The notes under the pieces: generated by a model
The model's database searches: none
What the model saw: the letters and a program-made list of their open reading frames with translations, nothing else
Told to the model about the DNA's origin: nothing
In this document: positions 28,501-38,483 of the stretch, in pieces
Layout: every line of letters starts with the position of its first letter
How positions within the stretch are numbered: position 1 is the stretch's first letter
Translations under genes and position numbers: made by a program
NCBI GenBank assembly: GCA_027488735.1
Contig: JAIYBB010000005.1
Location: 1-64,000, forward strand
DNA: 64,000 nucleotides
Direction of reading: 5' to 3'
Source of the DNA: Comamonadaceae bacterium
GTDB lineage: Bacteria > Pseudomonadota > Gammaproteobacteria > Burkholderiales > Burkholderiaceae_C

Positions 28501-31428
28501 GCCAGCGATTGGCTCATTGACCTCGGGCCCGAAGGCGGCGAGGGCGGTGGTTTGCTGGTGGCAGAAGGCACGCCGGAACAACTGCGAGAACACCCCACAT
28601 CGCACACCGGATTGGCTTTGCGTGACTATGTGCAGGCCATGGGGCAGTTATTGGATTCTGACGCGACAAGCTTACCCGTCGCGACAAGGGCGGCGGTGGA
28701 AGTAGCCGAACCTTCTGCCAAATACCTTGGCCACGTACTGAACAACAACATACGCATCATCAATGCCAAAGAGCACAACTTAAAAAACCTGAGTGTGGAT
28801 ATTCCACGCGGCCAATTCAATGTGGTCACGGGTGTCAGTGGTTCGGGCAAATCGACATTGGCGTTTGATATCTTGTTCAACGAAGGACAGCGGCGTTATT
28901 TGGAAAGTTTGAACGCCTATGCGCGAAGCATCGTGCAACCGGCGGGTCGCCCCGAGGTAGACGCGGTTTATGGCATACCGCCGACCGTTGCTATCGAGCA
29001 GCGTTTGTCGCGGGGTGGCCGCAAGTCGACAGTGGGCACCACCACCGAGGTCTGGCATTTCTTGCGATTATTGTTTGTGAAACTGGGCACACAACATTGC
29101 ACACATGATGATGCTGCCTTGCAACCGCAAACTCCTGAGCGTTTGTTGGCGTTGTTGATGAAGCAGTTTCGAGGTCAACACATCGGCTTGCTGAGCCCCT
29201 TGGTGATGAACCGCAAAGGCGTCTACACCGAATTGGCAGACTGGGCCAGGCCCCGCGGTTACACCCATTTGCGGGTGGATGGACAGTTTTTGCCAACCCT
29301 GGGATTTCCACGGATCGACCGGTTCAAGGAACATACGGTGGAGTTGCCGGTGGCGAGCATGGCCATCGAGCCAGCGCGTGAAGCTGAGTTACGCCAAGCA
29401 CTGATGACGGCTTTGGAGCACGGCAAAGGCTTGGTGCATGTTTTGAGTGGTTTGGATGGATTGCAACAGGCCATGGAAAGTGGCGACGACACATCACAAA
29501 TTGGACAACTTCATGCGTTCTCGACGCGACGGGCTTGCCCGGTGTGCGACACCTCCTATGCTGAACTCGATCCACGTTTGTTCTCATACAACAGCAAACA
29601 CGGCTGGTGTACGTCATGTGTCGGCACCGGCACCGCATTGACACGCGAGCAACGAGCCGCCATGGATGATTCGGTACAAGACCCGCAGGATCGCGGCCGC
29701 GAAAAAAGCTTTGCCGAACCCGAATTGGAAGACCTCACGGATCAAGTTTGTACCGCTTGTCACGGCACCCGTTTGAACCCGACGGCGCGTGCTGTCAAGT
29801 TTGCCGGTGTGTCCATCACAGAGTTGGCGCGCATGAGTGTGCTGCGCATGCGTACGTGGGCTGCAGGACTGAGCCTGAGTGGACGAGAGGCCCATATTGC
29901 ACGCGATTTGCTGCCGGAAATCCAAAGCCGCTTAGAGTTTCTCGACAGCGTGGGTTTGGGATATTTGACACTTGACCGGGGTGCGCCCACGTTGAGTGGT
30001 GGTGAAGCTCAGCGTATCCGTTTGGCCGCACAACTGGGCAGCCATTTGCAAGGGGTGTGTTATGTGCTGGATGAACCCACCATCGGACTGCATGCGCGTG
30101 ACAACCAAATTTTGTTGGATGCGTTGAAAGTCCTCAGCGACAAGGGCAACACCTTGGTGGTGGTCGAGCATGACGAAGACACCATTCGACGGGCCGACCA
30201 CATCATCGATATCGGGCCGAGCGCTGGTAAGCGCGGCGGCCATCTGGTTGCACAAGGGTCGGTGGCGGATCTGATGGCCGCGCCTGATTCGCAAACTGGA
30301 CGCTACCTCAAACACGCCATGCAACACCCGTTACAAGCACGCCGGCCCGTGCTGGCATCTGGTACAGCTTGGCTGGGTGTGACAGGGGCGTTCTTGCATA
30401 ACCTGCAAAACGTGAATGTTCAAGTGCCGCTTCAGCGCTTGGTCGCTGTCACTGGCGTCAGTGGGTCTGGCAAATCCACCTTGGCCCGCGATGTGTTGTT
30501 GGCCAATGTCAGTGCTGTGGTGGCGCAACGTTCCACACAAGCCGGACGCAAAGCGAATGACGCAGGCAAGCACCCAGCGTGGGTCGGTTGCACGGCGGTC
30601 AGCGGCTATGAAAGCGTAGACCGTGTGTTGGAAGTGGACCAAACACCGATTGGCAAAACGCCGCGCAGTTGCCCGGCCACCTACATCGGGTTCTGGGACA
30701 CCATCCGTAAATTGTTTGCAGATACCTTAGAGGCCAGAGCACGCGGCTACGGTCCCGGGCGTTTCAGTTTCAACACCGGCGAAGGCCGTTGCCCGGGTTG
30801 CGAAGGCCAAGGCATGCGCACGATTGAAATGAGTTTTTTGCCGGATGTGAAAGTGTTGTGCGAGGTCTGTAAAGGCGCGCGCTTCAACCCCGAGACTTTG
30901 GCGGTGCGCTGGCGCGGCAAAAGCATAGGCGATGTGTTGCAAATGGAAGTCGACGAAGCGGTGGAGTTTTTCGCGGCCATGACGCAAATCAGCCATCCTT
31001 TGCAATTGCTCAAAGATGTGGGCTTGGGTTATTTGACCTTGGGGCAGCCTTCACCTACCTTGAGTGGCGGTGAGGCGCAACGCATCAAACTGGTGACCGA
31101 GTTGTCTAAGGTGCGGGACGACATCACGCGGCGTGGGCAACAAGCACCGCATACCTTGTATGTGTTGGACGAACCGACGGTGGGTTTGCACATGGCCGAT
31201 GTGGACAAATTGATCCGTGTGTTGCACCGCTTGGTTGATGGCGGCCACAGCGTGGTGGTGATTGAACACGATTTGGATGTGATCGCCGAGGCCGATTGGG
31301 TGATTGATTTAGGCCCAGAAGGCGGCGATGGCGGTGGGCGTGTGGTGGCGGCAGACACCCCCGAGGCGTTGGTGACCTTGGGCACCCACACCGGGCGCGC
31401 GTTACAGCCTGTGCTGGCACGTTCTTAA
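25582..31428 (+). CDS. uvrA: Tandem-fused UvrA (double-length excinuclease ABC subunit A)
   Basis: A 1948-residue protein made of two complete UvrA units in one chain. Four ABC cassettes are visible, with Walker A motifs near residues 32 (GPSGSGKSS), 697, 1084 and 1625 (each GVSGSGKST) and signatures LSGGE near 545, 896, 1472 and 1828. Unit 1 spans about 1-1050 and unit 2 about 1055-1948. The DNA-binding zinc finger is intact in both (CPTC and CPDC near 796-822; CPGC and CEVC near 1736). The N-proximal zinc finger is intact in unit 2 (CPVC, CTSC) but lacks one cysteine in unit 1 (Cys284-x-x-Ser287, then CPTC at 308-311). Unit 1 also has an Ala/Lys-rich insertion at about 194-216. UvrA normally dimerises; this chain could act as a built-in dimer. 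Such long forms occur in Burkholderiales alongside a normal UvrA, which is not in this window. The ATG at 25582 matches the UvrA N-terminus. Confidence 0.93.
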   Translation: MSQGFIRIRGARQHNLKNIDIDIRTNELTVFTGPSGSGKSSLVFDTLYAEGQRRYVETFSAYARQFLDRMDRPAVDKVEGVPPAIAIDQTNPVRSSRSTVGTMTELNDHLKLLFARAGQLFDRRTAQAVEHDSADSIFQKLLAQSEGDPRWVITFPVELPANTSADELQAWLSASGFTRIHTQREITYSADPAPATHKKSAAAKKTAAAKKTATAKPDTNGKRQLLDVVADRFRLQQVEHVRAMEAIELALQRGSGRMTAYRMPAEAGTDSLGEAFRFSTGLHCPDSDLRYSEPTPSMFSFNSPAGACPTCKGFGRVIGVDYGLVIPNDKMTLRMGAIKPMQTPAWQECQDDLMRHAETAGIPRDTAWYKLTAEQHDWVIHGSPNWNGKWNQQWYGVKRFFEYLETKSYKMHIRVLLSKYRSYTLCTDCNGARLQTESLLWRIGSRAGADMALPAARRFLPQGVQWSRDQLEALPGLCLHDMMLMPIHRLRGFFDHMASDASLTAHAQAEQQALHLLLDEIRTRLKYLCDVGIGYLSLDRQSRTLSGGEVQRINLTTALGTSLVNTLFVLDEPSIGLHPRDMHRITQAMLRLRDAGNTLVVVEHDPAVMLAADRIVDMGPGPGERGGQVVFDGTPEQLKQADTLTGAYLGARKQVGVGLKRMVSDATPRLVLEGAREHNLRDLHIEFPLQRWVTVTGVSGSGKSTLVQDILAPALLRHFGKSTEGAGAHDRLLGADHLSDVVFVDQSPIGKTARSNPASYVGAWDAVREIFANTAMSRQRSYTASKFSFNGGDGRCPTCGGSGFEHVEMQFLSDVYLRCPDCDGQRYRPEILEVKIERKKSAHEPPVFLNVADVLNLTVSEAVQLFANDRDVIRALQPIVDVGLEYVRLGQPVPTLSGGEAQRLKLAGFLAEAAKVASSSRQPAARKGVLFLFDEPTTGLHFDDIAKLMRALRRLLDAGHSLIVIEHNLDVIRASDWLIDLGPEGGEGGGLLVAEGTPEQLREHPTSHTGLALRDYVQAMGQLLDSDATSLPVATRAAVEVAEPSAKYLGHVLNNNIRIINAKEHNLKNLSVDIPRGQFNVVTGVSGSGKSTLAFDILFNEGQRRYLESLNAYARSIVQPAGRPEVDAVYGIPPTVAIEQRLSRGGRKSTVGTTTEVWHFLRLLFVKLGTQHCTHDDAALQPQTPERLLALLMKQFRGQHIGLLSPLVMNRKGVYTELADWARPRGYTHLRVDGQFLPTLGFPRIDRFKEHTVELPVASMAIEPAREAELRQALMTALEHGKGLVHVLSGLDGLQQAMESGDDTSQIGQLHAFSTRRACPVCDTSYAELDPRLFSYNSKHGWCTSCVGTGTALTREQRAAMDDSVQDPQDRGREKSFAEPELEDLTDQVCTACHGTRLNPTARAVKFAGVSITELARMSVLRMRTWAAGLSLSGREAHIARDLLPEIQSRLEFLDSVGLGYLTLDRGAPTLSGGEAQRIRLAAQLGSHLQGVCYVLDEPTIGLHARDNQILLDALKVLSDKGNTLVVVEHDEDTIRRADHIIDIGPSAGKRGGHLVAQGSVADLMAAPDSQTGRYLKHAMQHPLQARRPVLASGTAWLGVTGAFLHNLQNVNVQVPLQRLVAVTGVSGSGKSTLARDVLLANVSAVVAQRSTQAGRKANDAGKHPAWVGCTAVSGYESVDRVLEVDQTPIGKTPRSCPATYIGFWDTIRKLFADTLEARARGYGPGRFSFNTGEGRCPGCEGQGMRTIEMSFLPDVKVLCEVCKGARFNPETLAVRWRGKSIGDVLQMEVDEAVEFFAAMTQISHPLQLLKDVGLGYLTLGQPSPTLSGGEAQRIKLVTELSKVRDDITRRGQQAPHTLYVLDEPTVGLHMADVDKLIRVLHRLVDGGHSVVVIEHDLDVIAEADWVIDLGPEGGDGGGRVVAADTPEALVTLGTHTGRALQPVLARS

Positions 31429-31437
31429 ATGGCATTT

Positions 31438-31465
31438 TTGATCGGCGCTTGCGGCTGACTACAAT
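31438..31465 (+). promoter_or_regulatory. Putative promoter of the glycan gene trio
   Basis: TTGATC at 31438-31443 and TACAAT at 31460-31465 are 16 bases apart. The expected start point is only about eight bases before the ATG at 31480, so the untranslated leader would be very short. Confidence 0.45.
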
Positions 31466-31479
31466 CTCGCATTGTCTTT

Positions 31480-32718
31480 ATGAATATACATACGCAACGC
31501 CGAATCGACGCCTGGGTCGGTCCCTCTTTATGTGGCCTGGTGTCTCTGTGGGACCGTTTCTTTGGACGCGCCGCCGACCCATCACAACCGGTACAAAAAG
31601 TGCTGGTCATCATGTTGTCCGAAATGGGCAGCATGGTGTTGGCTGGTCCCATGTTTGGCCATATTCAACAGCGCCACCCCGGGGCGCAAATTCACATCCT
31701 GCAACTCAAACGCAATCAATCGGTGGCGCGACTGCTAGGCTTGGCACCCGAGTCACAGTTGCATGGCATTGATGACAGCGGCTTGTTCAGCCTGCTGCGC
31801 GATTTGCTGCGCGTGTTGTGGCGCTTGCGCGGGATGAAATTGGATGCGGTGATTGACTGCGAATTGTTTTCCCGCATCAGTGCTTTGCTGGCCTATGGTT
31901 GCGGTGCGCGCTTGCGGGCGGGCTTCACACCGCATACCCAAGAGGGTTTGTACAGAGGTTCTTTCTTCAATGCGGCGGTTTCTTACAACCCCTATCGTCA
32001 CATCAGTTTGCAATTCATGGCGTTGGTGGAAGCCTTGCAATCGAACACCATGCCGCGCAGTAAAAGCATGGCAGTTACAGCCAAGCATTTGGACTCAGGT
32101 TTACGCGTGCATTTCAGCCAGGATGAAATGGCTGATTTCACCCAACAGTTGCGCCGTGATTACCCTGAGTTCATGTCAGCGTCCAAACGCATCTTGTTTT
32201 ATGTCGGTGGTGGCTTGCTGCCCATACGCGCCTGGCCGGCCGCACATTACGCCAAGCTTGCCAAGAGTTTGTGTGCGCAAGGGCATGCGGTTGGCATCAT
32301 CGGTTTGCCAGAAGATCAACCGCTGGCACTTGCCATTCAGGCCGAGTGCGCGCATTCTTTGTGTTTGAATTTTGTCGGTTACACCAAAAACCTTGAGGCC
32401 TTGACCCGGTTATTTTTTCACAGCGATTTGCTGGTCACCAATGACGGCGGCCCCGGGCATTTCGCCAGCCTCACACCGATTCGCACACTGATGTTTTTTG
32501 GCCCTGAAACCAGCGCCTTGTACGGGCCGCTCACGCCGCGTGCTGTGGCGCTTGAAAGCCATGTGGCATGTTCCCCATGTTTGACCGCTTATAACCACCG
32601 CGCTACGCCGTGCGATGGCGACAACCAATGCTTGAAGCAAATTGAGCCCGAGCAGGTGTTGTCATTGGCGTTGACCCAGTTGCAATTGTGCGAACCACGT
32701 TTGCCGGCGTATGTCTGA
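31480..32718 (+). CDS. Glycosyltransferase family 9 (heptosyltransferase-like)
   Basis: A 412-residue glycosyltransferase with the GT-B fold of the ADP-heptose:LPS heptosyltransferase family. The C-terminal acceptor and nucleotide block LVTNDGGPGHFASL and the following FFGPETSALYGPL are the clearest family marks. The N-terminal VLVIMLSEMGSMVLAGPM starts the first Rossmann half. It probably adds a sugar to lipopolysaccharide or another surface glycan. The donor cannot be told from the sequence. It is first of three overlapping genes, overlapping the GtrA-like gene by eight bases. Confidence 0.87.
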   Translation: MNIHTQRRIDAWVGPSLCGLVSLWDRFFGRAADPSQPVQKVLVIMLSEMGSMVLAGPMFGHIQQRHPGAQIHILQLKRNQSVARLLGLAPESQLHGIDDSGLFSLLRDLLRVLWRLRGMKLDAVIDCELFSRISALLAYGCGARLRAGFTPHTQEGLYRGSFFNAAVSYNPYRHISLQFMALVEALQSNTMPRSKSMAVTAKHLDSGLRVHFSQDEMADFTQQLRRDYPEFMSASKRILFYVGGGLLPIRAWPAAHYAKLAKSLCAQGHAVGIIGLPEDQPLALAIQAECAHSLCLNFVGYTKNLEALTRLFFHSDLLVTNDGGPGHFASLTPIRTLMFFGPETSALYGPLTPRAVALESHVACSPCLTAYNHRATPCDGDNQCLKQIEPEQVLSLALTQLQLCEPRLPAYV

Positions 32719-33238
32719 ATTACCGCCGTCTGTGCTGCCGGTTCGATTGCCCGCTTGGTTAGCCTGGTCTGAACCAGTCTTGGTGCGATTATTTGCATGG
32801 CGTTATTTTCGCTTTGCCACTGTGGGCGCGTCTGGCACGGTGGTCAATATTGCGGTTCTGTATGTCATGCAAGAGTGGGTGCTACCGGTTGTCATTGCCA
32901 GCCCAGACTTGCGTTTGTCGGTGGCATTGGTGGGGGCGATTGCTGTGGCCACCATCAATAATTTTGCATGGAACAGTCTGTGGACATGGGCCGACCGATT
33001 GCAAGCAGGCGACACACCAAACTTGCGAACCGACTTGGCTACCGGCAAGCGCCTTTTCAAATACACCTTGTCTAGCTGGTTGGGCATACTGATTCAATAC
33101 AGCCTGACTTTATGGCTGTCTGCCCATATGTATTACTTGGTCGCCAATGTGTTGTCTATTTTGTTGGCCAGTGTCAGCAATTTTTTGGCCAATGACAAAT
33201 GGACATTCAGACAAAAGTCGGTTGATGATCAGGCATGA
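32711..33238 (+). CDS. GtrA-family membrane protein
   Basis: A 175-residue protein with four predicted membrane helices and the GtrA signature around FRFATVGASGTVVNIAVLYVM and INNFAWNSLWTWADR. A second such block, SVSNFLANDKWTF, lies near the C-terminus. GtrA-like proteins are thought to help move lipid-linked sugars across the inner membrane, or to assist glycosyltransferases. It overlaps both neighbours, which supports a joint role in surface glycan modification. Confidence 0.87.
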   Translation: MSELPPSVLPVRLPAWLAWSEPVLVRLFAWRYFRFATVGASGTVVNIAVLYVMQEWVLPVVIASPDLRLSVALVGAIAVATINNFAWNSLWTWADRLQAGDTPNLRTDLATGKRLFKYTLSSWLGILIQYSLTLWLSAHMYYLVANVLSILLASVSNFLANDKWTFRQKSVDDQA

Positions 33239-34965
33239 CAACCACACAAGCTGACCGACCTTTGCCCTCGACCCGGGTGCTGTGGGTAACGGTTGTGGCA
33301 GTGGCCTTGCTGTATGTCTGGGGTATCGATAACCTGTACATGCCAAGCAATGGCGATGAAATGGTTTATGCGCATATTGCAAGGCTGACCGCAGCCAGCG
33401 CGCAGTGGTTGCCGCTGGTGTCTGATTTGAATGACATGCGTAACACCAAACCGCCTCTGCTGTTTTGGCAGAGCATGGTTATCAGCGGTTGGGGCGAGTA
33501 TTGGCAGTTATGGATATTGCGCTTGCCCAGTTTGTTTTATTTGGGCTTGGTTTGCGTGGGAATGTCGTTGTTATTGCACCGGTGGTTGGGTGAATGGCGA
33601 ACCGCAGCTTGGGCGGTATTGTGTGTGCTGCTGTCTTGGGGCACATTTCGTTACGGCAGACCCTATCTGACCACAGCTCCCGAGATGTTTTGGTTTGGCT
33701 TGGCCCCGGGTTGGGTGCTTTGGCGCGCGGCCCAGCCAAGCACGCGCGGCATTCACCACACTGTCTCTGAATGGGGCGCTTGGACCGTACTTGGTTTACT
33801 GAGCGGCCTGGGTTTGGCTTACAAATCCTTTGCCCTGATCGCACCATTGGCAGCCGCTACTTGGGCCATGCGCTTGGCATTACAGCCGCGCTGGTCGTGG
33901 CGTGACCTAGGGGTATGCACAGCGCAAACCCTTTGGTTGTCGGTGTTGTCGGTGGGAGTGTTTGCCACTTGGTTGTTGCTGGACCCGCAACCACAAGAAG
34001 TGTGGCGCGAGTTTGTTCAGCGTGAAAACGCTGGCAAGATGAGCAGCAACCAGTCATATCTGTCCGTGTTGTTCAGCCTCAAAGGGTCGGGCGATTACTT
34101 GGTCGCCCCTTTGTTGAATACCGGTTTGTTGTTTCCTTGGGTGCTGGCACTGGCGGCGATTGGCTGGCGATTTGTGCGAGTGCATGGCTGGGTGTGGCGG
34201 GGTGGATTGTCAATGGCGCTTTGGCTGTGGATCGCGGTCTGGTGCTTGGTGTTTATGCTGCCCAGCCAACGCTCTGGCCGTTACTTGTTGCCATTGATGC
34301 CCGCCTTGGCCATGTTGATGGCCATGCATGCAGAAAAATTCTCTGCTGTTGTGGCGCGCAGTTCAGGACTGCTCAGTGCAATGGCGTTGACGGTGTTGTG
34401 CTGGTTGGCGTGGCATGCCCTCAGCGTGGGCATTTTGCCTATGCCATGGGCGTTGTGCGTCGCGTTGGCGGGCTTGGGTGTGGTCGTGCTGTGTGCGGCC
34501 ATGTGGCGGTCGGTTGACCAAGCTGCGATTCAGTCACTGTGGTGTGCTGCTTTATTTTTACTCGGCTTCAATGCTTTGTTGCAAGGTCTGTCGGGTGAGC
34601 GTGTGCGTTTTCACGGCAGTATGGCGGATCGACCCAGCGCCGAAACGGTATGGGTCACAGAGGGTTTCAACGGTGAATTTGAGCGCTTGCAATTTTTGTT
34701 GCCGGGTAACAACCGGTTCGTGCCAGAGCAGGCCAAACTCAATGCATTGATTGATGGAACAGACCGTACGCCGGGCACATGGTTCATCGTTCCTCGCCTG
34801 ATGAGCGATCCACCGTTGGCCTGTGAAGCCCTACACATTTGCGAACGCGTGGCAGTGCGTTGGGACATTGAGCAACGTTTAAAACCCGGGCAGGTGCATG
34901 CTGGCAATATGTGGCGACCCAGCGAATGGCTGTGGCGTCAAGAGTGGTTGCTTCGTGTGCGTTGA
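33235..34965 (+). CDS. ArnT/PMT-like membrane glycosyltransferase (GT39/GT83 type)
   Basis: A 576-residue multi-spanning protein with about a dozen hydrophobic segments and a soluble C-terminus. The first periplasmic loop has the acidic GDEMVYAHIAR block and DMRNTKPPLLFWQ, corresponding to the catalytic D/E and KPP elements of ArnT-like transferases that use polyprenyl-phosphate sugars. The acceptor is unknown; lipid A or O-glycan decoration is plausible. It overlaps the GtrA-like gene as ATGA. Its last 28 bases overlap the convergent membrane-protein gene. Confidence 0.85.
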   Translation: MTTTQADRPLPSTRVLWVTVVAVALLYVWGIDNLYMPSNGDEMVYAHIARLTAASAQWLPLVSDLNDMRNTKPPLLFWQSMVISGWGEYWQLWILRLPSLFYLGLVCVGMSLLLHRWLGEWRTAAWAVLCVLLSWGTFRYGRPYLTTAPEMFWFGLAPGWVLWRAAQPSTRGIHHTVSEWGAWTVLGLLSGLGLAYKSFALIAPLAAATWAMRLALQPRWSWRDLGVCTAQTLWLSVLSVGVFATWLLLDPQPQEVWREFVQRENAGKMSSNQSYLSVLFSLKGSGDYLVAPLLNTGLLFPWVLALAAIGWRFVRVHGWVWRGGLSMALWLWIAVWCLVFMLPSQRSGRYLLPLMPALAMLMAMHAEKFSAVVARSSGLLSAMALTVLCWLAWHALSVGILPMPWALCVALAGLGVVVLCAAMWRSVDQAAIQSLWCAALFLLGFNALLQGLSGERVRFHGSMADRPSAETVWVTEGFNGEFERLQFLLPGNNRFVPEQAKLNALIDGTDRTPGTWFIVPRLMSDPPLACEALHICERVAVRWDIEQRLKPGQVHAGNMWRPSEWLWRQEWLLRVR

Positions 34966-35609
34966 AGCCAACCGTATTTGACCCACTGGTAATGCGCAAA
35001 CAACCACAGGCCTGGATCTAACCAAGCGTCCCACACATTGCCAGAGGGTGCATGTGTTGCCACAAACAAACCAGTAGCAACCAGCCAACAGGTCGCGGCT
35101 TTGGCATGCCATTTGGGCAAGGACAACACATAGGCAGCGGTCATCCACAAACCCGATAGCCACCAAGCCAACCACAGCAAACGATGATCAAAGCCCAAGC
35201 TGTAAATGTCCCACGGCAGCATGCCGAATGCATCAAGCAACAGGCACCAACCAACCAGCACCAGAGCCAGCCATAACCAAGGGCTGAGTCGCGTTGTGGT
35301 GTGATTGGCAAACAACCGGACGGAAGGGCCTTTGATGTCGCTCCAAGCCACTGCAAGGCATGCGCATAGTGTGATCAAGCTAGGGGTTTGAAACACCATT
35401 CCCAGTGCAGGCAGCACCGATTGCCAGACCAGCAGCAACAGCAAAGCCGCAATGCTGGAAATTACCCAGCGCCAGCGCCGGTCATACGAGGGCAAGCATT
35501 GGACACCAAGCCAACTCAAGACCGCCAGCCAGATGACGGCATGAAAAAATTGTTGCACCGCCAACGGCGGTAACAGCAATGATGCATTGAGGCCATACAA
35601 AATGTTCAT
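34938..35609 (-). CDS. Hypothetical integral membrane protein
   Basis: A 223-residue protein with about six hydrophobic, tryptophan-rich segments and no domain I recognise. The ATG at 35609 forms an ATGA overlap with the stop of the sialidase-like gene, so the two are probably translated together and may act together. The same frame stays open upstream to 35771, but that stretch overlaps the sialidase gene and is not hydrophobic, so the internal ATG is preferred. Function is unknown. Confidence 0.72.
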   Translation of the reverse strand: MNILYGLNASLLLPPLAVQQFFHAVIWLAVLSWLGVQCLPSYDRRWRWVISSIAALLLLLVWQSVLPALGMVFQTPSLITLCACLAVAWSDIKGPSVRLFANHTTTRLSPWLWLALVLVGWCLLLDAFGMLPWDIYSLGFDHRLLWLAWWLSGLWMTAAYVLSLPKWHAKAATCWLVATGLFVATHAPSGNVWDAWLDPGLWLFAHYQWVKYGWLQRTRSNHS

Positions 35610-36793
35610 GGCGTCGCCTTGCCAGGGGGCGCAGCACGCCAGCGTTGCCAAGCAATGCCTTGGCGCAAATGCGTGTAGCTGACCCACAACCGGTCTTCGC
35701 TCCAACGCAATGACGGGTAAGAATATTCGCTGCCAGATTCGCCCTCGGCAAGCATCAAAGCGGGCGACCAATTCAACCCGTCTGGGCTGTGGTGCATGAC
35801 CAACTGGGTACGACCCCGTTCAAGTGGATTGCGCGCCATCATCCATTCACCCGAGGGCAAGCGCAGACTGGCCACCGCAGTGTCTCGTTGGCTCAGGGCC
35901 AACTCGGGTTGCAACTGCCAATGTTGGCCGGCATCGGTGCTGGCGAGCACTTGGAGCTTGTCGCGTGGTCCCAAGGTGCGCAAATAGGCCAGCCAGTGGT
36001 TGCCATTAACTGCTGCCGGCGCAGGTTGCAAGGCTTGGTGTATGTGGGTCAAACGACGCAGCCCTTGAAACTCTCCGCCCGGGCTGAACCAAGCAAACAA
36101 GGGATAGTGACCACCCAATTCGAAATGCAAGGGCAGCACCATGCCACCATCGGCCAGCGGCATCGGAGAATGACGCACCAGATGGCTGAGATTCCACAGC
36201 CAACCCAGTGGCAATTGACCGACTACTTCAAAAGCGGGTGCGGACGGATTGGCAGTGATCGCATGACTTTGGCGCACATGCAGCACCCGTGCAGCGGCCC
36301 ATCCTCCCAGCCCGGTTCCCACCACAAACAAGTGCAAGCGTTGTTGCTGGTCCACCCAAGCCACTGGGTTGCCTATGTGCAATATGCCTTTGCCCAATGC
36401 AGCGCCTGCGGTATGGCGATCGATCACCCACACTGGCGCGGTCCAGGTTTGTTGCTGACGCAACCACAGTGACATGGCAATGCGCACATCGGGGCGGGCC
36501 TCTTTGCTGCCCGCAAACCAGAAAGCCGCCAGCGCGTAAGTAGGGTGGTCGGGCAAAGCCACCAAGTTGCTGGCGTGGGCCGCGGGCGCTTCTTCGGGTT
36601 GACCGATCATGCCTTGGGCCTCTAGCACCCAAGTGTGAAGGGAAGGGGTCGTTTGAGGGGTTGAGGGCAGGGCGGCGGGCCTGCCAATTGGGTTGACCTG
36701 ATGGGGATGGAGCGACAACACCACGCCCACAAGCAACCACACCAATAGCCAGACCACGGGTCGAAGAGAGGCGGGCATCCAGTCTTTGCGCAT
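35606..36793 (-). CDS. Sialidase-fold (BNR/Asp-box) exported protein
   Basis: A 395-residue protein with an N-terminal hydrophobic segment (about 10-28) that should act as a signal anchor or signal peptide. The beta-propeller shows at least two Asp-box-like motifs, STDAGQHW and SPDGLNW, plus the block FAGSKEARPDVRI found in bacterial exo-alpha-sialidase-like proteins. Whether it cleaves sialic acid is doubtful, because the arginine triad and tyrosine pair cannot be confirmed by eye. It may act on other glycans in the periplasm. It is paired with the downstream membrane protein and lies convergent to glycan-assembly genes. Confidence 0.78.
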   Translation of the reverse strand: MRKDWMPASLRPVVWLLVWLLVGVVLSLHPHQVNPIGRPAALPSTPQTTPSLHTWVLEAQGMIGQPEEAPAAHASNLVALPDHPTYALAAFWFAGSKEARPDVRIAMSLWLRQQQTWTAPVWVIDRHTAGAALGKGILHIGNPVAWVDQQQRLHLFVVGTGLGGWAAARVLHVRQSHAITANPSAPAFEVVGQLPLGWLWNLSHLVRHSPMPLADGGMVLPLHFELGGHYPLFAWFSPGGEFQGLRRLTHIHQALQPAPAAVNGNHWLAYLRTLGPRDKLQVLASTDAGQHWQLQPELALSQRDTAVASLRLPSGEWMMARNPLERGRTQLVMHHSPDGLNWSPALMLAEGESGSEYSYPSLRWSEDRLWVSYTHLRQGIAWQRWRAAPPGKATP

Positions 36794-36802
36794 ACGCTGT
36801 TA

Positions 36803-38434
36803 TCAGCCGGCCGATCCGAGCGACAAACCGGCGTGTTCGCGCAAAGGATGGAAATGGATATGCGGAAAACGTTCTTGCGCCAAACGCACGTCATATGGCG
36901 AGGTGCACAAATAAGCCAGCGTGTGGGCGGCGTCCAGCGCCATGCGTTGCGGGTAAGCGTTGCTGAACTCGCGCAGTTGCGCCGGTGTGTCGGCGGTGAT
37001 CCAGCGTGCGCCGGTGTATTGGCAAGGCTCTAACCGCACATCGCAGTCGTATTCGGCTTTGAGTCGGTGTTGCACCACTTCAAATTGCAATTGGCCAATG
37101 GCGCCGAGCAACATAGGCCCGCCGATTTCGGGTTTGAACACTTGAATCGCGCCTTCTTCGCCGAGTTGCTCCAAACCGGTTTGCAACTGCTTGGTGCGCA
37201 GTGGGTTTTTCAGCAGCACGGTCATGAACAATTCGGGCGCGAAAAACGGCAAGCCGGTGAATTGCAAACTGCTGCCGTCGGTGATGGTGTCGCCGAGTTG
37301 TACGCCACCATGGGTGGTGAAGCCGATGATGTCACCCGCAAAGGCTTCTTCCACCGCTTCGCGCCGCTGACTCAAAAAGGTGACCACGGAAGTGGGGCGC
37401 AATTCTTTGGCGCTGCGTTGCACTTTGAGCTTCATGCCCGGCGCGTATTTGCCCGAGGCCACGCGCACAAACGCGATGCGGTCGCGGTGGTTGGCATCCA
37501 TATTGGCTTGCACTTTGAACACCACACCGGAGAAACCGCTGTCCTCGGGCTGCACGGTTTTTTCTACCATTTGCTTGTTGACCAGCAGCGAGCTTTGCCG
37601 AGACTGCGGGAAAGGCGCCAAATCGACCAATGCGTCCAGCACTTCCATCACGCCGAAATTGTTCACACCAGAACCGAAGAACACTGGCGTTTGCTTGCCT
37701 TGTAAAAAAGCCTCGCGGTCAAACGTGGGCGATGCGCCGGTGGCCAGTTCCATGCTGTCCATGGCGGCGGTCCATTCCAGGCCGAAGCGTTGTGACAAAT
37801 CGGCTTGTTCGGTGAGTGCAATGGTTTCGAAATCCTGCGGCAAGCGTTCGCTGCCCGACTCGAACACCGTCATCGCTTGGGTGCGCAAATTGATGATGCC
37901 GCCGAAACTTTTGCCTTGACCCACCGGCCAGGTCATGGGCACGCAAGGCATGCCGAGTTCACGTTCGACCTCGTCCAAAATATCCAGTGGGTCGCGCACC
38001 TCGCGGTCCATTTTGTTGACAAAAGTGATGATGGGCGTGTCGCGCTGGCGGCAGACTTCAATCAAGCGGCGGGTTTGTGCTTCCACACCGTTGGCCGCGT
38101 CAATCACCATCAAGGCCGAGTCCACCGCAGTCAACACACGGTAGGTGTCTTCCGAGAAATCTTTGTGTCCCGGCGTGTCCAGCAAGTTGATGACGTGCTC
38201 GCGGTAGAGCATTTGCATGACCGAGGAGGCCACTGAGATGCCGCGTTGCTTTTCGATTTCCATCCAGTCGCTGGTGGCATGGCGCGAGGCTTTGCGGGCC
38301 TTGACTGAACCGGCGATCTGGATCGCGCCAGAAAACAGCAACAGTTTTTCTGTCAGTGTGGTTTTACCCGCGTCAGGGTGAGAAATGATGGCAAACGTGC
38401 GTCGACGACGCACTTCTTCTAGGGCTGTGGTCAT
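36803..38434 (-). CDS. prfC: Peptide chain release factor 3
   Basis: A 543-residue translational GTPase that recycles RF1 and RF2 from the ribosome after termination. The GTPase motifs are G1 HPDAGKTT, switch RGISVASSVMQ, G3 DTPGHKDFSEDTYR and G4 NKMDRE. The C-terminal domains match RF3 rather than EF-G. The ATG at 38434 (MTTALEEVRRRRTFAIISHPD) gives the canonical N-terminus; the frame is open a further 60 bases upstream. It follows the histidine kinase gene by 49 bases on the same strand. Confidence 0.96.
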   Translation of the reverse strand: MTTALEEVRRRRTFAIISHPDAGKTTLTEKLLLFSGAIQIAGSVKARKASRHATSDWMEIEKQRGISVASSVMQMLYREHVINLLDTPGHKDFSEDTYRVLTAVDSALMVIDAANGVEAQTRRLIEVCRQRDTPIITFVNKMDREVRDPLDILDEVERELGMPCVPMTWPVGQGKSFGGIINLRTQAMTVFESGSERLPQDFETIALTEQADLSQRFGLEWTAAMDSMELATGASPTFDREAFLQGKQTPVFFGSGVNNFGVMEVLDALVDLAPFPQSRQSSLLVNKQMVEKTVQPEDSGFSGVVFKVQANMDANHRDRIAFVRVASGKYAPGMKLKVQRSAKELRPTSVVTFLSQRREAVEEAFAGDIIGFTTHGGVQLGDTITDGSSLQFTGLPFFAPELFMTVLLKNPLRTKQLQTGLEQLGEEGAIQVFKPEIGGPMLLGAIGQLQFEVVQHRLKAEYDCDVRLEPCQYTGARWITADTPAQLREFSNAYPQRMALDAAHTLAYLCTSPYDVRLAQERFPHIHFHPLREHAGLSLGSAG

Positions 38435-38483
38435 GGTGTGGACAGGGGATAAGTCGGGATCATAGCCCGATGACTGCCTGTCC

